Source of the DNA: Brachionus plicatilis
Taxonomy: Eukaryota; Rotifera; Eurotatoria; Ploima; Brachionidae
Reading direction: 5' to 3'
NCBI GenBank assembly: GCA_010279815.1
Contig: QEOQ01000640.1
Location: 660,117 to 724,116 of the forward strand
DNA length: 64,000 nt
The position numbers were made by a program, and so were the translations under genes. Shown here piece by piece: positions 10,583 through 23,083 of the stretch (positions are counted from its first letter, which is position 1; each line of letters begins with the position of its first letter). The notes under the pieces were generated by a model, which worked only from the letters and a program-made list of their open reading frames with translations, did no database searches and was not told where the DNA came from.

Positions 10583-13500
10583 AGTTGATTATTTGAATCT
10601 TAAATTTTTAAGTTTAAATGATCAAAATTATTTTTGTTGAGGCTTGGATTATATGAAATAAATTTTATAATTAAAAAAAAATTATAAAGAAGATACATGA
10701 AAAGATTTGGCAAATTTCAACTCTCACTATGCGTTTTGAGAGATCCAGACTTAAACCAGTTGTAACTTTATAAAGAAATTTTTTATCATAATACTGGATT
10801 TGAATGGATTAAAAGCCAAGCGATTCAAATAACTAGCTATAAATTTTTTAAAAACAAAGTTTAATAAGATTCAAATCAAGTGATCATGTTGGCGAATAAA
10901 TTTTAAAAAATATGAGAAATTCAAATTTTGAAATTTAATTTAAAGCATATATTATAAAAAAATTTTTTTTCTTGTAATATGTAACGCGACAAGATGGTTG
11001 TGTTTTTGAGTCACATGAACATTTGAGAAGATAATTCGTGATAAAAAAATAGCATACAACCATCAAGGAGAAATCCTACTAATTAGAAAAAAAAAGTTTA
11101 TTTAAAGACATATCTTATGAATTTTGACTATTTATTGAATCTGAAAAGAGTTTCTAATATAATTTATAATTTTAATAAATTAAAATAATCGATTTGAAAT
11201 AAAAAAATTGCAGTTTTTATGGATTTGATTACTCACATAAATTTTATGCTCATAATACGAAATTTTAACCAAAAAGAAAAAATGACAACTATTTTAGTTA
11301 GTTAGTATATGTATGGAAAAGTTGTTTAACTGTTCAATGTTCACAACAAAATTGTTTTAAAAATTTAATTTTTTATAATCAAATTTATAGAAGATTTATT
11401 AAATGAAATTAAATCAAAATACTAATTAGATCATTGTGACAGATTTACGATCACCTAAAATGCTAGCTTTTTAAAAATTCGAATTTTTAATCATTCGGGT
11501 ATTTTGATATTTTGATTTAAAATTCTTACAAAATTTTATAAAAAGAAATGGATACTTGAATAGCCAATGAAATTACATTCAACAATGAAAAATGACGGCT
11601 CCCTTCACCATTTAATTATTCATTAAAGACAAAAGATTCAATTTTTTTTAAAGTTAATATAAAATTAGTAAAAAATATCAATTGATTTTAATCATATAGT
11701 AATTTATAAGAAAATTATAAAATTACAAGAATTTTTTAAATAAAAAAAACTTTTTAATTTTTTTATCTTTGAATTGCATTTGATGTATGAATGATGTTAG
11801 AATAAGTTTTTTGAAATTTTGAACAAATTAACACTCAATTTTTATTATACTTCTTATTCTCTAACCAACAGTATGGCTTTATCATAAATCCACAGTTGTT
11901 TTTAAAGTTTTAAAACAGGTGTATTTCAAGTGTAAATAATGTTTTATTTTTAAATTATAGTAATAATATTAAGATAGTGTTGACGTGTTACTATATTATA
12001 TAGGCGTAGCTAGGCCCCGGTTATTAGTCCTTTGATATTCATGGGTGTCATGAATCTAGTTGCTAGTTTGTTAGTCTAACTCAACTGATTGATTGCTGGC
12101 GCCAAGTTTAGAAATATATAAATATAGTTTAATTTAAATAAATAGAGTGGTGTTTTTGTGTTCTGAATAGAAATTTTTATATCTTTTATACTACCTTTTT
12201 AGTACCGTAATTTCACACTATTCCCACTAATATGCCAAAGAGATCCAGTCAATCTACTCGGCAACAGATAGTATTTACCGGGCAATGTTCTCGAACATAT
12301 CCCGCTAAAAACTTGGGTGATAATTATTTCAGGGGAATAGAAGAAAATTAATTGAGAAGGGTTAACACCTTAGAAAGCTTTGGCAAACTGGCTTCGTATA
12401 AAAGAAACATGCTAAACAGTGTAAATGTTAAATTACTAGGCTGACTTATCCAAGACTCAAGGTAGAGCTGTAAAGAGGAGCTAAAAAATACATTTTAAGA
12501 GAATTTCAGATAATATCAAATTTAAGAAAACTAAAAATACCGGCATTGTGAATTTTGGAACAAAAAACAAAAAAAAAAATTTTAAATGAAATATTCTGCA
12601 AATTGTATCAGCGGATAAAAAATTTGTACCACCCAAATTAAGTCTCTGCAAAAACTCTGCAAGTCTGCTAAGCACTAAATGTTTTAGAAGATAATTAAAA
12701 TTAAATTGCAGAGTTATTTCAGAATGTCTAAAATACAAATAAATAGAAAAAACTAGAAATCGAGAAGAAAAGAATTTGGAACTTTAAAACAAGTGTTAAG
12801 AGTTGAAGGACCTAGATGACTAAAGAGATAATTCAAAACAGATTAAATTTAAGAAATTCAAATAAAAGTTTAAATATTTTTTATATGCTAAATTCTTCCA
12901 ATAAATATTAAGCAAATTCTCAAAATAAAAACATTTAGAAAAAAAAGAGATAATTTCTACACGAGAAGAAGATGGAATTTTTTATTAAACAAAAAGTTCA
13001 AAAGATACAAAGATTAGAATTTTTTTCAAGAATTAAAAAGTCTTTTGGTATTTCTAGTGTTTATTTTGATCAAATAAATGATAATAATTAGAGAAGAGAT
13101 TATTAAAATAATTGTCAAGACCATCTTGGGACCATATTTAGATTTTTCTTATCACATTTATTTTAATTAGTGTAGTTTTCTGATTTATTATAAAATTAAA
13201 ATAATAATTTGTCGAAAAAGTGAAAAATTTTTGCGAGTAAAAATTTTTTAAGACAAAAATATACTACCCAAGTTAACTGGTAAAATAATTGAATTTTTTG
13301 TTGCAAGCGAAAACAAAATAATCTTAAATTAATTTCTGCTTTTTATTATTTTAAAAATATACATGCAGAATAGTTTAAAAATTTTTCAATAATAATAAAA
13401 CAGCATTTTTGGTCTTTTAATATTGATTCATCAAAAACAATTATTCCAAATAATCAAGTCAATAATCTTTTCGTTTCATTTATTTGCTGTTTAAATTTAA

Positions 13501-13611
13501 ATTAAACTTTGTTGAGCATAAAAAAATTTTTATTAAATTATCAATTTAAATAAATATATTTTCCTAGCGTCAGATAATTAATAATTTTTAATTTAGAAAT
13601 AACTTTTAAAA
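10583..13611. other. Intergenic with a possible LTR-like relic
   Basis: This 3-kb spacer lies between two divergent genes (ATP6V1A left, NDUFB11 right). Most of it is A/T-rich. A richer patch at about 11980-12445 looks like a retroelement remnant and is listed separately. I see no other gene. Confidence 0.5.
11980..12444 (+). mobile_element. Possible solo LTR plus decayed ORF
   Basis: The patch starts near TGTTGACGTG (about 11980) and has a TATA-like TATATAAATATAG and an AATAAATAGA signal. A TTTCACA end lies just before an ATG at 12232. The frame from that ATG runs 39 codons to a TAA at 12349-12351 and, in the same frame, continues open for about 30 more codons to 12444. Base composition and complexity differ from the flanks. 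This is compatible with an LTR followed by a decayed coding start, but no protein family is recognised and no second LTR was found, so the call is tentative. Confidence 0.3.
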
Positions 13612-14205
13612 ATGAACAGACTGTGTTCCATGGCAAAATATTTCCGTAACTTATCGGAAATCTCAAAAATATGCAATGCAAAAAACCTAATTGTTGTTGG
13701 TTCGAGAAATCAATTAAGATTGGTTTCAAGTGATACAAAAGCGTCACCAACTAATCAACAAACCATTGCTAGCCAGAATGAATTAGATAAACCGCAATGG
13801 GAAAGAAGTGATAGATATGTGAGTTTGGGGAAAAAAATATCAAAAATATTCAATATTTATTTAAGATAAATTTAGAAAATTTTCTATGGGTTTGATGCCA
13901 ATGATGAAGCAAAGGACAAAGTGGTTGCTCACTTTTTCACTTTCACTGCTTTCTTAGGCTTTTTTTTCGTTCCTTTTCTAATGTTCTATTATTACCCTGA
14001 CTACAAGTAATTAAGAAAATTTTGTTGTTTAATTTAATCTAAATTTTTTATTAGAACAAATGACTGGTGCTATAGAGAAGCTTATTTAGAAATTTCCAGA
14101 CGAGAAAAAGCTGGTCTACCATTAGTTGATCCAGATTATGTACCATCCGAGAAAATTAATCTGCCTTCTGAAGAGGATATTGGTGATACCGAAATTATAT
14201 TATAA
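13612..14205 (+). CDS. NDUFB11: NADH:ubiquinone oxidoreductase subunit NDUFB11 (ESSS)
   Basis: Exons 13612-13818, 13876-14006 and 14055-14205 join in frame to 162 residues; the introns are 57 and 48 nt. It is an accessory single-span subunit of the membrane arm of mitochondrial complex I. The first 45 or so residues are basic and lack acidic runs, as in a mitochondrial presequence. One hydrophobic helix lies at about residues 86-108 (VVAHFFTFTAFLGFFFVPFL), followed by YPDYK. The C-terminal segment NDWCYREAYLEISRREKAGL..VDPDYVPSEKINLPSEED matches the ESSS family pattern (W-x-x-REA, then GLP and a conserved ..KI.LP.E). A poly(A) signal AATAAA lies at 14273-14278. The assignment rests on this C-terminal pattern and the topology; length is normal for invertebrate members. 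Confidence 0.85.
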
Positions 14206-16517
14206 AGTGTTAAAAAAAATTTCAAAATTTTTCGGACTTTTTTCGGATTAATTTAGAATATTTAAATTCAAAAATAAATTCATATTTCGACTAGTTTATT
14301 TACTTTTTTTATGATGATAATTTTAAACATGAATTTTCTTTAAAAATTTAATTGAAACCCAAAAAAAATTTTTCTTTAAATGAACAACTTTAAATTGAAT
14401 TTTTGTATTGTGAAGTTAATTTAAAAAAAAAATTACTAAATTGTTTTTAATATATATTCCAAAAAAGAAAAAAAGACCTTGCATTGTTTGTTGAAAAAAT
14501 TTTAATTAGTAAAGATAGATTTCCACATGAAAAAAATCAACCTCTTAAATTTTAAAATCACCCCTGATTTTCTTTAAATTAATAATTTGCATGAACTTTG
14601 CCTAAAATAAATAATTAAAAATTAAAATTGCAGTCTTTCTAAAAGATTTTCGATCAATTTTATTTAAAAAACTATCAATCTATCATTTAATGAATCAAAT
14701 TAACAAAAAAAAAATATAATTAAAATTTATTTTTTACTATCAACTATCAAGTCATATTATAACTAAATAAAGGTAGTAATCCACAAAATTTCCTGAATCT
14801 GTTGCTAAATTGATAAATAATTATACGCCTTTAAAGCAATTCATACAAATTACATAAAACATCTTAATAAATTTAATAATATAATCAACTTTAATTTTTT
14901 TCTCAAAACTTTTAGAAAAAATTAAAAATGAGCATTTTTAATAAAATATATTTATGCAATAAGTTTAAGAAATTTAAAATTTATTTGAAAAAAAATTAAA
15001 TAAACAATAGTCAACCTATTACTAATTAACGAAAAATACTTGTTTTTTTAGCAAGGATTCAAGTAAATTTTCGTAAAATTTGCAGTGATATGACAAAAGT
15101 TGTTTTTAGTTTTTAATTTAATATTTTTTCTCTTCATTTTGACTTAACTTCAAATTATCAAAATATCAATAAATTGAACAATCCGAATTGATAAAATATA
15201 ATCAATGTTTATTTAGATGGGTTTTTGTTTATTTTTCAGCCTAAAAATTACATTAAAAAACTGTTTAAAAAAAATACGAAAACTTTTTTATTTTTTAACA
15301 ATTTTTATTAAAAGATATTCAGCTTCAATTAATGATTTTTTCATTGTTTCTGATTTTACAATTGATTAAAATTCTTTGAAAAGAAAAGTTAAAGAATTCG
15401 AATGATACCCGTAGAACTAAAAACGCCTTAATAAACGCCTAATTAACGCACGTTAAACAAGCGTTTTTTAAGGCATTTTTTGACGTTAGTCTGGGATTTT
15501 TACGAGTGAAAACGTGAGCATTATTTCAAGCTAAAAAACGCCTTAAATAAGCTATCAAAATTCATTAATTTTTTGATATTCTCGATATCTAAAGTAAAAG
15601 AAAGTGAGTGAGTTAGAATGGCTAGTAGGTCTTAGAAAAATTCTACTGTTGACTGGAAAGGAGGAATGTGCGGCTCTGAAGAAAATAAAAATTTAGAAAA
15701 AATTAAAATATTATTAGTATAAATTTTCATTTTTTTGAAAGCATGAAAAAAACATTAAAATTTTTTTGAATATATCTTTTGTAATGTAAAATAACTTTCG
15801 AGTCTCTTTAAAGAGGTAACTTGTTAAAAAAAATTGTTAAAAATTTTGAAGTAATAGTTACAAAAAATAGGAAGATTAATTAAATTAAAAAAAACACGCA
15901 TTTTTGTAGAATTTTTTTGTTTTTTGCGGCGTTTTTGTGCGCTCACGTTTAACAGCCGTTTATTCAGGGTTTTTTTATTTTACTAGTCCTTTTAAAGAAA
16001 CAATAAAAAGAACATCTAAAAATAATTCGATTTTTTGAATACATTTATTCTTCTTCTTTACTTGTTCTTAATCTTATTTTAATGGCGAACTTCTACTATA
16101 ATTAAGATGTTTTCATTTTTATTTTTATTTTTACCAAATTTTTTCAACAGCATTTTGGTTTTGAATATTTTGCTAATTTTGTTACTATCAGCTATTTTAA
16201 GTGGGAACTTAAAGCAGTTCTTTCTTTAAAATTTCAATTATAATTTTCTTATTCAATCGTCATTTTATAAACATCACAAATTTTGCTTTAAAAAAAAAAT
16301 TTTAAATTCAAAATCGACATTTTTATTAAGTCTTTTGATTATCAAACACATCTAATGCTTTTTCATCATAATTGTTTTCAAAAATTCTAAAGAAGAGTGA
16401 TTCTATTTCACTCTTTTGATTTACCATAAATAGAAGAGATTAAACAAAATATTTAATAAAAATCATTTTTTGCTTTTTTTAACTTCAAAAAAAAATTCAA
16501 GCTTACAATCATTTAGA
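14206..16517. other. Intergenic with one inverted-repeat element
   Basis: This 2.3-kb A/T-rich DNA lies between NDUFB11 and the hexosaminidase gene, both rightward. It contains a possible TIR element at 15416-15975, listed separately. The last 100 bases are the hexosaminidase 5' flank. Nothing else is supported. Confidence 0.5.
15416..15975. mobile_element. MITE-like element with degenerate CGCC/ATAAACG inverted ends
   Basis: The left end (15416-15455) has AAAAACGCCTTAATAAACG.. and the right end (15926-15975), read in reverse, has AAAAACCCTGAATAAACG... An inner pair, ACGTGAGC at about 15511 and GCTCACGT at about 15942, is also inverted. Local repeats of AACGCCTTAA fold on themselves. There is no coding capacity. 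It is likely an old non-autonomous DNA element; target-site duplications were not resolved. Confidence 0.45.
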
Positions 16518-18674
16518 ATGCTTAAGCTTTTGATTGTCTTAGGATTTTTGATTTTAAATATTGTTCAGGCAAAGCTTTACTACATTGAAGTCAAGTATCC
16601 ATTATTGGTAAAACGCTCAAATACCTAAAACCATAAATAAAACAGTTATCTAAAAGGGAAAGGAATCACCTCCTGGTTCGCCATGGCCAATGCCCCATTT
16701 TATCAATGGAACTTCGGACCAAATCTTGCTCTTAAGAAAAAAAAATTTTCAAATAAAAACAAATTTAGAAGTTCAATGTGACATAGTTTCGGAAAATGTT
16801 AAACACTACAGAAATGTGATATTTCCTCCGAAAATTTATAATCCTCAACGAAAAAGATTGAGGGAACACAAATATTTAAATGTTCTTAGCATCAATATTG
16901 CTCAATCAAAAGAATGTCCAAAATATCCTCATTCAAATATGGATGAATCATGTGAGTTTTTGACAGTTATATTTATTTTGTAAAAATAAATTTAATTTAT
17001 TTTTTTTCTAAGATAACTTGACCATTAGTAGCAATGAAGCAAAATTAAACGCAAATAGCGTCTGGGGTGCTTTAAGAGGATTGGAAACATTTTCTCAACT
17101 GACTTATTTTGATACTGATAACAAAGTAGGAATTTTTAATTATTAAAAAGATAATTTTTTTATTAAAATCATTTTTCTTTAGCTTGTTATGAATGACTCA
17201 ACTGTTATAATTGATAAGCCAAGGTTTGTCTACAGGGGTCTATTAGTCGACACCGCAAGACATTTCATTCCGGTTCCAATTCTTAAAAAACAGATAGACG
17301 CAATGGCTTACCACAAGTTGAATGTTTTGCATTGGTAATTGTAGCTTGGAAGTGTTGAAAAAATTTAATTTTTTACTCATTTATAATAGGCACATTGTTG
17401 ACGATCAGTCGTTTCCATTTGAGCTTAAAACATATCCAAATGTTACAGAAAAAGTAAACAAAATTAAAAAAAAAAAAAATTTTTTTAAAAAATTTTATTA
17501 AGGGAAAATACAGTGATGCGCATGTGTATACACAAAATGATGTTAAGAGTATTGTTGAACACGCTCGGCTGCGTGGTATTCGTGTAATTCCCGAATTCGA
17601 TACACCAGGTCATGTGGAATCATTCGGCCGTGCTTTTCCAGAATTTATCACTGTTTGCTGGAAAGACGGAAAACCCTATCAGCCAATATTTGGAGTGCAA
17701 GGCGCTGCCGAAATCATAAATCCCACAAATGAATATGTTTATCCAGTTTTAAAAGACATTCTTACTGAATTTAGAGATGTGTTCCCAGATGAGTACATTC
17801 ATCTTGGAAATGATGAAGTCTACTATGAATGCTGGAAATCAAACCCAGATATTGCCAAATGGATGGAAAAAATGAACTTTTCTGACTATCATCATTTACA
17901 AGCTTATTACAGTTCGAAATTGCTTAAGATTGTCCAAGATCTTGACAAAATATCTACAGTGTGGCAAGGTCTATTTAATTGTATATTTTCAAAATCAAAT
18001 TATTTTACTTTTCATTTTAGACGTATATGATAATGGAGTAGATTTGCAAAAAGGCACTCAAATTCAGATTTGGAAAGATAGTTCCATTCTGCCCGAACAT
18101 GGAACATGGTCCGATTATCTGAATAAAGTTACCAAAGATGGATATGCAGCTATATTGTCAAGCCCATGGTATATCAATTTTATCAGCTATGGATACCAAG
18201 AATGGTATAAATTTTATAAAGTTGAACCACTGGCAAATTTCACTGGTAGCAAAAATTATTTGAAATTAAAAACTCTTCTAAATATTTAATTAATAATAGG
18301 TGATGCCGAACAGGCTAAATTGTTAATTGGTGGTGAAGCAGCTATTTGGAGCGAGTATGTTGATGGTGGTAATTTGGACTCTCGTTTGTGGCCAAGATTA
18401 AGCGCAATTGCGGAAAGACTATGGAGTCCTGCTCATGTAAATGATCCTGAAGAAGCCAAGTTCAGATTAGATGAACAAAGATGCAGACTTTTAAGGTAAT
18501 TAAATTCAATAAATTTCATTTATTGATTCAATGAAGATTTTTTTCTGCCTTATTAGGAGAGGAATTGTAGCTGCTCCAATTTTGAATGGCTATTGTGGTA
18601 ATTATGAATACGGTATGGCCAAAAGTAATATATTTGATCCGGTTTTCAATTACGGATGGCCTAATGTTCAGTGA
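16518..18674 (+). CDS. Beta-hexosaminidase (GH20), lysosomal/secreted
   Basis: Nine exons: 16518-16607, 16657-16951, 17013-17125, 17183-17334, 17390-17453, 17503-17968, 18021-18245, 18300-18495 and 18557-18674. They join in frame to 572 residues; all introns are 49-61 nt. The enzyme removes terminal N-acetylhexosamine from glycans and glycolipids. Residues 1-18 form a signal peptide ([18 protein letters not shown]). Next come PGSPWPMP, the HexN-type domain, and [15 protein letters not shown] before the GH20 barrel. Barrel marks are [35 protein letters not shown], and [12 protein letters not shown] with the catalytic Asp-Glu pair (about 342-343). WQDVYDNG and [28 protein letters not shown] follow. 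In most relatives the motif is HLGGDEV; here Asn replaces one Gly. The 3' end has several overlapping AATAAA signals near 18837. Confidence 0.94.
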
Positions 18675-21282
18675 AATTGTTAATTTTTGTTCACCAAATT
18701 TTGTTGAATTGTTTTTCTAATTTTGTTTCGTTAATTAACGAATAGTAATTGTTGTAATCGTATTTTTTTTTAATTTCTTAGACTAAATTTAACTCAATGA
18801 CTCAAATTTAATTCGCTTAATTTAACTAAATTTTAAATAAATAAATAAATAAACGATTTAATTATTTTAAAAAAAAAATTTTTAAATTAATACAATTTGA
18901 AATTTAGAAAAAAATAAATTTTCTTATTTTAAAAAAAAAGTAGCCGAATCATCTAACACAAAAATTCATTATAATTGTAAAAAATTTGATGGAACATGTC
19001 TTTAAGTTTTTCAATTTAGGGTAAATTAAATTAACTAATAAGTAGATAAAAATAAAGCCTTTCTTTACTAAAGTCAAGAACAAAAAATTTAAAAAATTTT
19101 TTAACAAGTTAAGAATTGGACTTCTAGAGAAGCTTTGCATTATTCAAGTAAACCTATCTTTTTACAAGAAATCTTAGACAAAATAAGCAAGCGGTTTTGA
19201 GAGATTGCACCAAACTGAATGAAAAAAAAAATATTGGTTCATTTTGGTGGTGAGAATTCTTGTCACAATTACATTCTAAATAATATGGAAGTATATGCTG
19301 ATAAAAAACGCAATTAAGGTTTTTTCATCTCTCAAAAATCCAAAATGGTCTACTCATATAAGCTTCTGGTTTAAAAGATAAATTTTAATCTCGGCTTAAT
19401 AAAAGATTCAAAAATCATAATCCAGTAATAATATTACTTAAAATTTATCAATTATTTACTTAATTTTTTTGCTTCACTTTTTTTAGATACATTCTTCATC
19501 ACCCAAGAGGTGTTTACTGAAATAAATAACAAATATTAATTCTGCCAAAACTTAAGAAAAAAAGCTTAAGTTTGTTCAGAGCTCGAATGAGTTCAAGTGT
19601 ATATTCCAATTCTAAAAAAAACATCAAAAGCATAGAATATGTCTAGGTACAAAGCATATTTTTTAATTAGGAAATTGAGGATAAAATCAAATAATCGATA
19701 AAATTATTTTATATTAACAGGGTTATGTAGCTTTTATTCATTATTATTAAGCCATTGTCTTTTATTAACCAAATACATCGTCTCAAGTTACTAGAAAAAG
19801 TTTTAAACCAGGTATTTGATTCTAAAGTCATTATCATCAAATATCAGCTTTAAGCCCAACAAAATCAAGTTGAAGTACATGATATCAATATATTGTATAA
19901 AGCTTAAAGAATATATTTTATATAAGGTTCGCGCGTAGCAAAACTACAGCACTATCTGAATTTCAGCAAACCGACTTTAAAATATTAATCTGCATACTTG
20001 AAAACCTTGAAATAATTATTTTTTAGGTATTGTCAAAAAAAAAATTTTGATCCCATCCCCCTCAAAGATAAAAAAAAACAAAATTTAGTTACCTTTGAGC
20101 TAAAATATTTCATGTTCTAATAGACATAACCTTATTCATATGTATATATTCTGAAAGCGCACAGTCTCATTTTCAAAATGGTGTATTAATTTTATCTTTT
20201 ATTTTACCAATAGATCAATATTTTGGCAAAAAATGGTAAAAAAATGATATTTTTTCTCTATTTTTGAATCTAGTCCGCGGACTTTTTTATACAGATTCTG
20301 AAACTAAAGAAAATTCTGAACAAAATGTTCGGAACAATTTTTTTATTTTCTCTTTTATTTCTCTTAAAAAAAGTGTTCAAAATGAGACATTTTTAAAAAA
20401 ATTGAAAAAAATAAAGTTTATTCAAAATTTAATCAAAATTTGTATCAAAATCTTTTTCTTTTCGATTTTAATGGGGGGTATTCGACCATGCTGATCACGA
20501 ATATGAACTTTGTTTTGGTCAAAAATCGGTGGGTTAGGCGTGGCACTCGATTTTTGGGTTTTTTTAAGAGAAATATACAGTAAAAGGAAATTTTAACTTT
20601 AAATTGGATAGGTTAGCTAATGAGGTATCGGAAAAGGTGCCACTTTGTCTTTTTCTTTGAGGAGGTGGGATCAAATTTTTTTTTTTTTGACAATACCTAA
20701 AAAATCATTATTTCAAGGTTTTCAAGTATGCAGATTAATATTTTAAAGTCGATTTGCTGAAATTCAGATAGTGCTGAAGTGCTGTAGTTATTTTAGAATA
20801 AAATATATGAGTTTTAATAAATTATTTTATTCTAAAATATATGTATGATATATATTTTAGATTTTTATATTTGAAATGTGCGCAACTTAGGTTTTGATAT
20901 CAAAAGCCGGAATCAAAAATAAATTGAAAAAATATTAAGATTATCGCAATTTAAAATTTAAAAAAATTTAATTGAAAATTTTAATAAATTAGTTTTTCAA
21001 ATATTTTTCGGAGGCTAAAAGTTCTTCTGACAATATATGAGCAGAACCTTTTTCAGTCAACTTGAATGCAAAATATGTTTGTTTAGATTAAAATGTTGTC
21101 TGAGAATTATTTTTACGATCCTTCTTGAAAAAATCTAGCCATGAATTATTTTTGATAAATATTTTCCCAAATAAATATTGAAAAAAATTAAAAAGTTGAA
21201 ATTTTCGAACGGCCTGAATAAAAATTTATTAAAAAAATTTTCTTTTATGATAATCATTTATTTTCAAAACGTTTCTAAACTC
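18675..21282. other. Intergenic between convergent genes, with a long-TIR element
   Basis: This is the spacer between the 3' ends of hexosaminidase and eIF3i. It contains a clear transposon-like element at 19942-20789, listed separately. The rest is A/T-rich with no supported gene. Confidence 0.55.
19942..20789. mobile_element. Non-autonomous DNA element with about 130-bp terminal inverted repeats
   Basis: The left arm (19942-20070) and right arm (20655-20789) are reverse complements over about 130 bases with few differences. Both begin AACTACAGCAC and contain CTGAATTTCAGCAAA, CTGCATACTTGAAAACC and TAGGTATTGTCAAAAAA, then GATCCCA and CTCAAAGA. The right arm carries an 8-bp extra copy (TTCAGCAC) near its end. 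The roughly 580-bp centre has no transposase-like frame; a 76-codon frame there is low-complexity. This is direct evidence of a MITE-type element; the family is unknown. Confidence 0.8.
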
Positions 21283-22324
21283 TTAATTATATTTTATATC
21301 GAAGTCGAAATAACTTTGATCCAAATAGTGGACTCTAACAAAACCGTCTTCACCAGCACTGCTGTAGCTTTTACCATCCGGATGAAAAGCAACGTAGTTA
21401 ATTGGACCGAAATGGTCTCTTACTTTGGCGAATTCTTGCTCAAAAATTAGATGGAAAAATCTCGCCTCAAACTTGCCCGATTTGCTGTACAAAGCTGCAT
21501 CAACGGCTTCTTGACCACCGCCAAGTAAAACATGGTCCCGAATTGGTGAGATTGCGGCTGAATTGACTGGTTTCTCTGTCTTAAAACACTTTAATTCTTT
21601 TATATTTTCTAAATCAAACAATTTTGAATTGAAATCTTTGGAAGCAGAAATAAAACATGTGCTATCTTTATCTTTTTGAAGGTCCATAACTTGTTTTGTG
21701 TGAGGTCGAATCTTGTAATTTGGTTCACTTGAAGTCTTTCTGAAATCCCATAGCATAATTTCGCCAGTTTCGTGTCCAGTTATTACCGTATCTTCCAAAG
21801 AACCCCAAATTGAGCTAGTGATTTTTGGAAATTTCATGCCTGTCACATCGATCAAATGAACCGGACTATCTTGCTCAGATAAACGTAAATCACGAACAAC
21901 TATGTAGCAGTTTTCTTTCAAAGTGCTGTCTGTGGTGTACATTGCCAAATTGCCACTGTACGAAAATCCACATGAACGAACTGGATTTTTTGTTTCGTAA
22001 TTAGTTTTGACCTGGCCTGTTCGAGCGTCCCAAATCTTGCAGGTGTTATCGGCTGACCCGGACATAAAGTTTATGGTCTCCCAATCAATGTCAATACACC
22101 AGACTGCACCATTGTGTCCGTTGTAGGTGCCCAACCGCTCACCGTTTATCGAGAACCAAACATTAGGCTTTTTGTCCTTGGCTGACGAAAATAAAAGATC
22201 TCCTTCTCGGTTATATTTGATCTGAGTGATAGATCTCTCGTGTCCTTGTAATAAAATAGGTTTCTTAAAATAAAATGATAAATAGAAATAATATATAAAA
22301 AATAAAAAAATTTTTTATTACCAT
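21283..22324 (-). CDS. EIF3I: Eukaryotic translation initiation factor 3 subunit I
   Basis: The main coding exon is 22263-21283 (minus). The start codon alone sits in a preceding exon at 22324-22322, followed by a 58-nt GTAAT..TTTAAG intron. Joined, they give 327 residues, against about 325 in other animals. It is a WD40 beta-propeller subunit of eIF3, which helps assemble the 43S pre-initiation complex. Family marks: KPILLQGHERSITQIKYN at the N-terminus, GHNGAVWCIDIDWET, SADNTCKIWD, ITSSIWGSLEDTVITGHE, EKPVNSAAISPIRDHVLLGG, and GKFEARFFHLIFEQEFAKV..HFGPINYVAFHPDGKSYSSAGEDG. Without the one-codon exon there is no ATG before KPILLQ, and the ATG is flanked by a good donor, so this gene model is favoured. 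Confidence 0.93.
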
Positions 22325-23083
22325 TTTATGGACGTTTTAATTGACAAATTTAATTTTTCTGGAACAAAAATAAATAAAATATTTATAATCAAAGATTTAT
22401 TTCAAATTAAATAGAAATATTTGAATAAAAGATAATGGATAATTTTTTTTACATGTGCAATTGATGAAAGAAGTATTTGCCACTGAAATTCAAGCTAAAT
22501 TGAAACCAAGTTTTGCTATTTTATTTTATTTTTTTAAGATATATGGAAAATTATTGTTTAAAAATTTTCTCTCGTGTTATGAATTTTATTTTTTAGTGCA
22601 ATTGTAATTTAACTTTTTATAACTAAATAAAAAAATCTTTAAAGATGATAATTACAACAGCGAAATACTTAGGTCTATTTCTTGCTTGTCTGGTTTAGAA
22701 ATTAATTATTTTTAAAATTTTTTAAATTAAAACTGGTTCTTGCTATTTATCACTCTATTTGATACAAAAAGTTTCTCCAGACTGCTCATTGTTATTTGTT
22801 TCATAAAAATATGCCCATGTACAAAAACCAGCTAAGGATTCATCAGCTACTGAACTTGATTAACTCTTTGTGCCTATGCCAGCCAGTGATACTCAAGTTT
22901 TATTTAAAATTTTCTTTCAACTCCGAAATAGTAGTTTCCCGAAAAAAGGGGAAAATTATTTGTTTAGTTGATCAAATTTCTTTGATGACATTAGAATTTA
23001 AATGTAAGTAAAAAATTTTGAAGATAAGAGAAGAAATAAAAAATTAAATAACTTTTTTTCTAAAAGTTTAGAATAAATTCTGT

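Noticed and set aside
13541..13750. 69-codon frame antisense to NDUFB11 exon 1
   Set aside because: Shadow of the real gene on the other strand.
20264..20494. 76-codon frame inside the long-TIR element
   Set aside because: Lys/Phe/Ile low-complexity; the start is not an ATG in good context and there are no transposase motifs.
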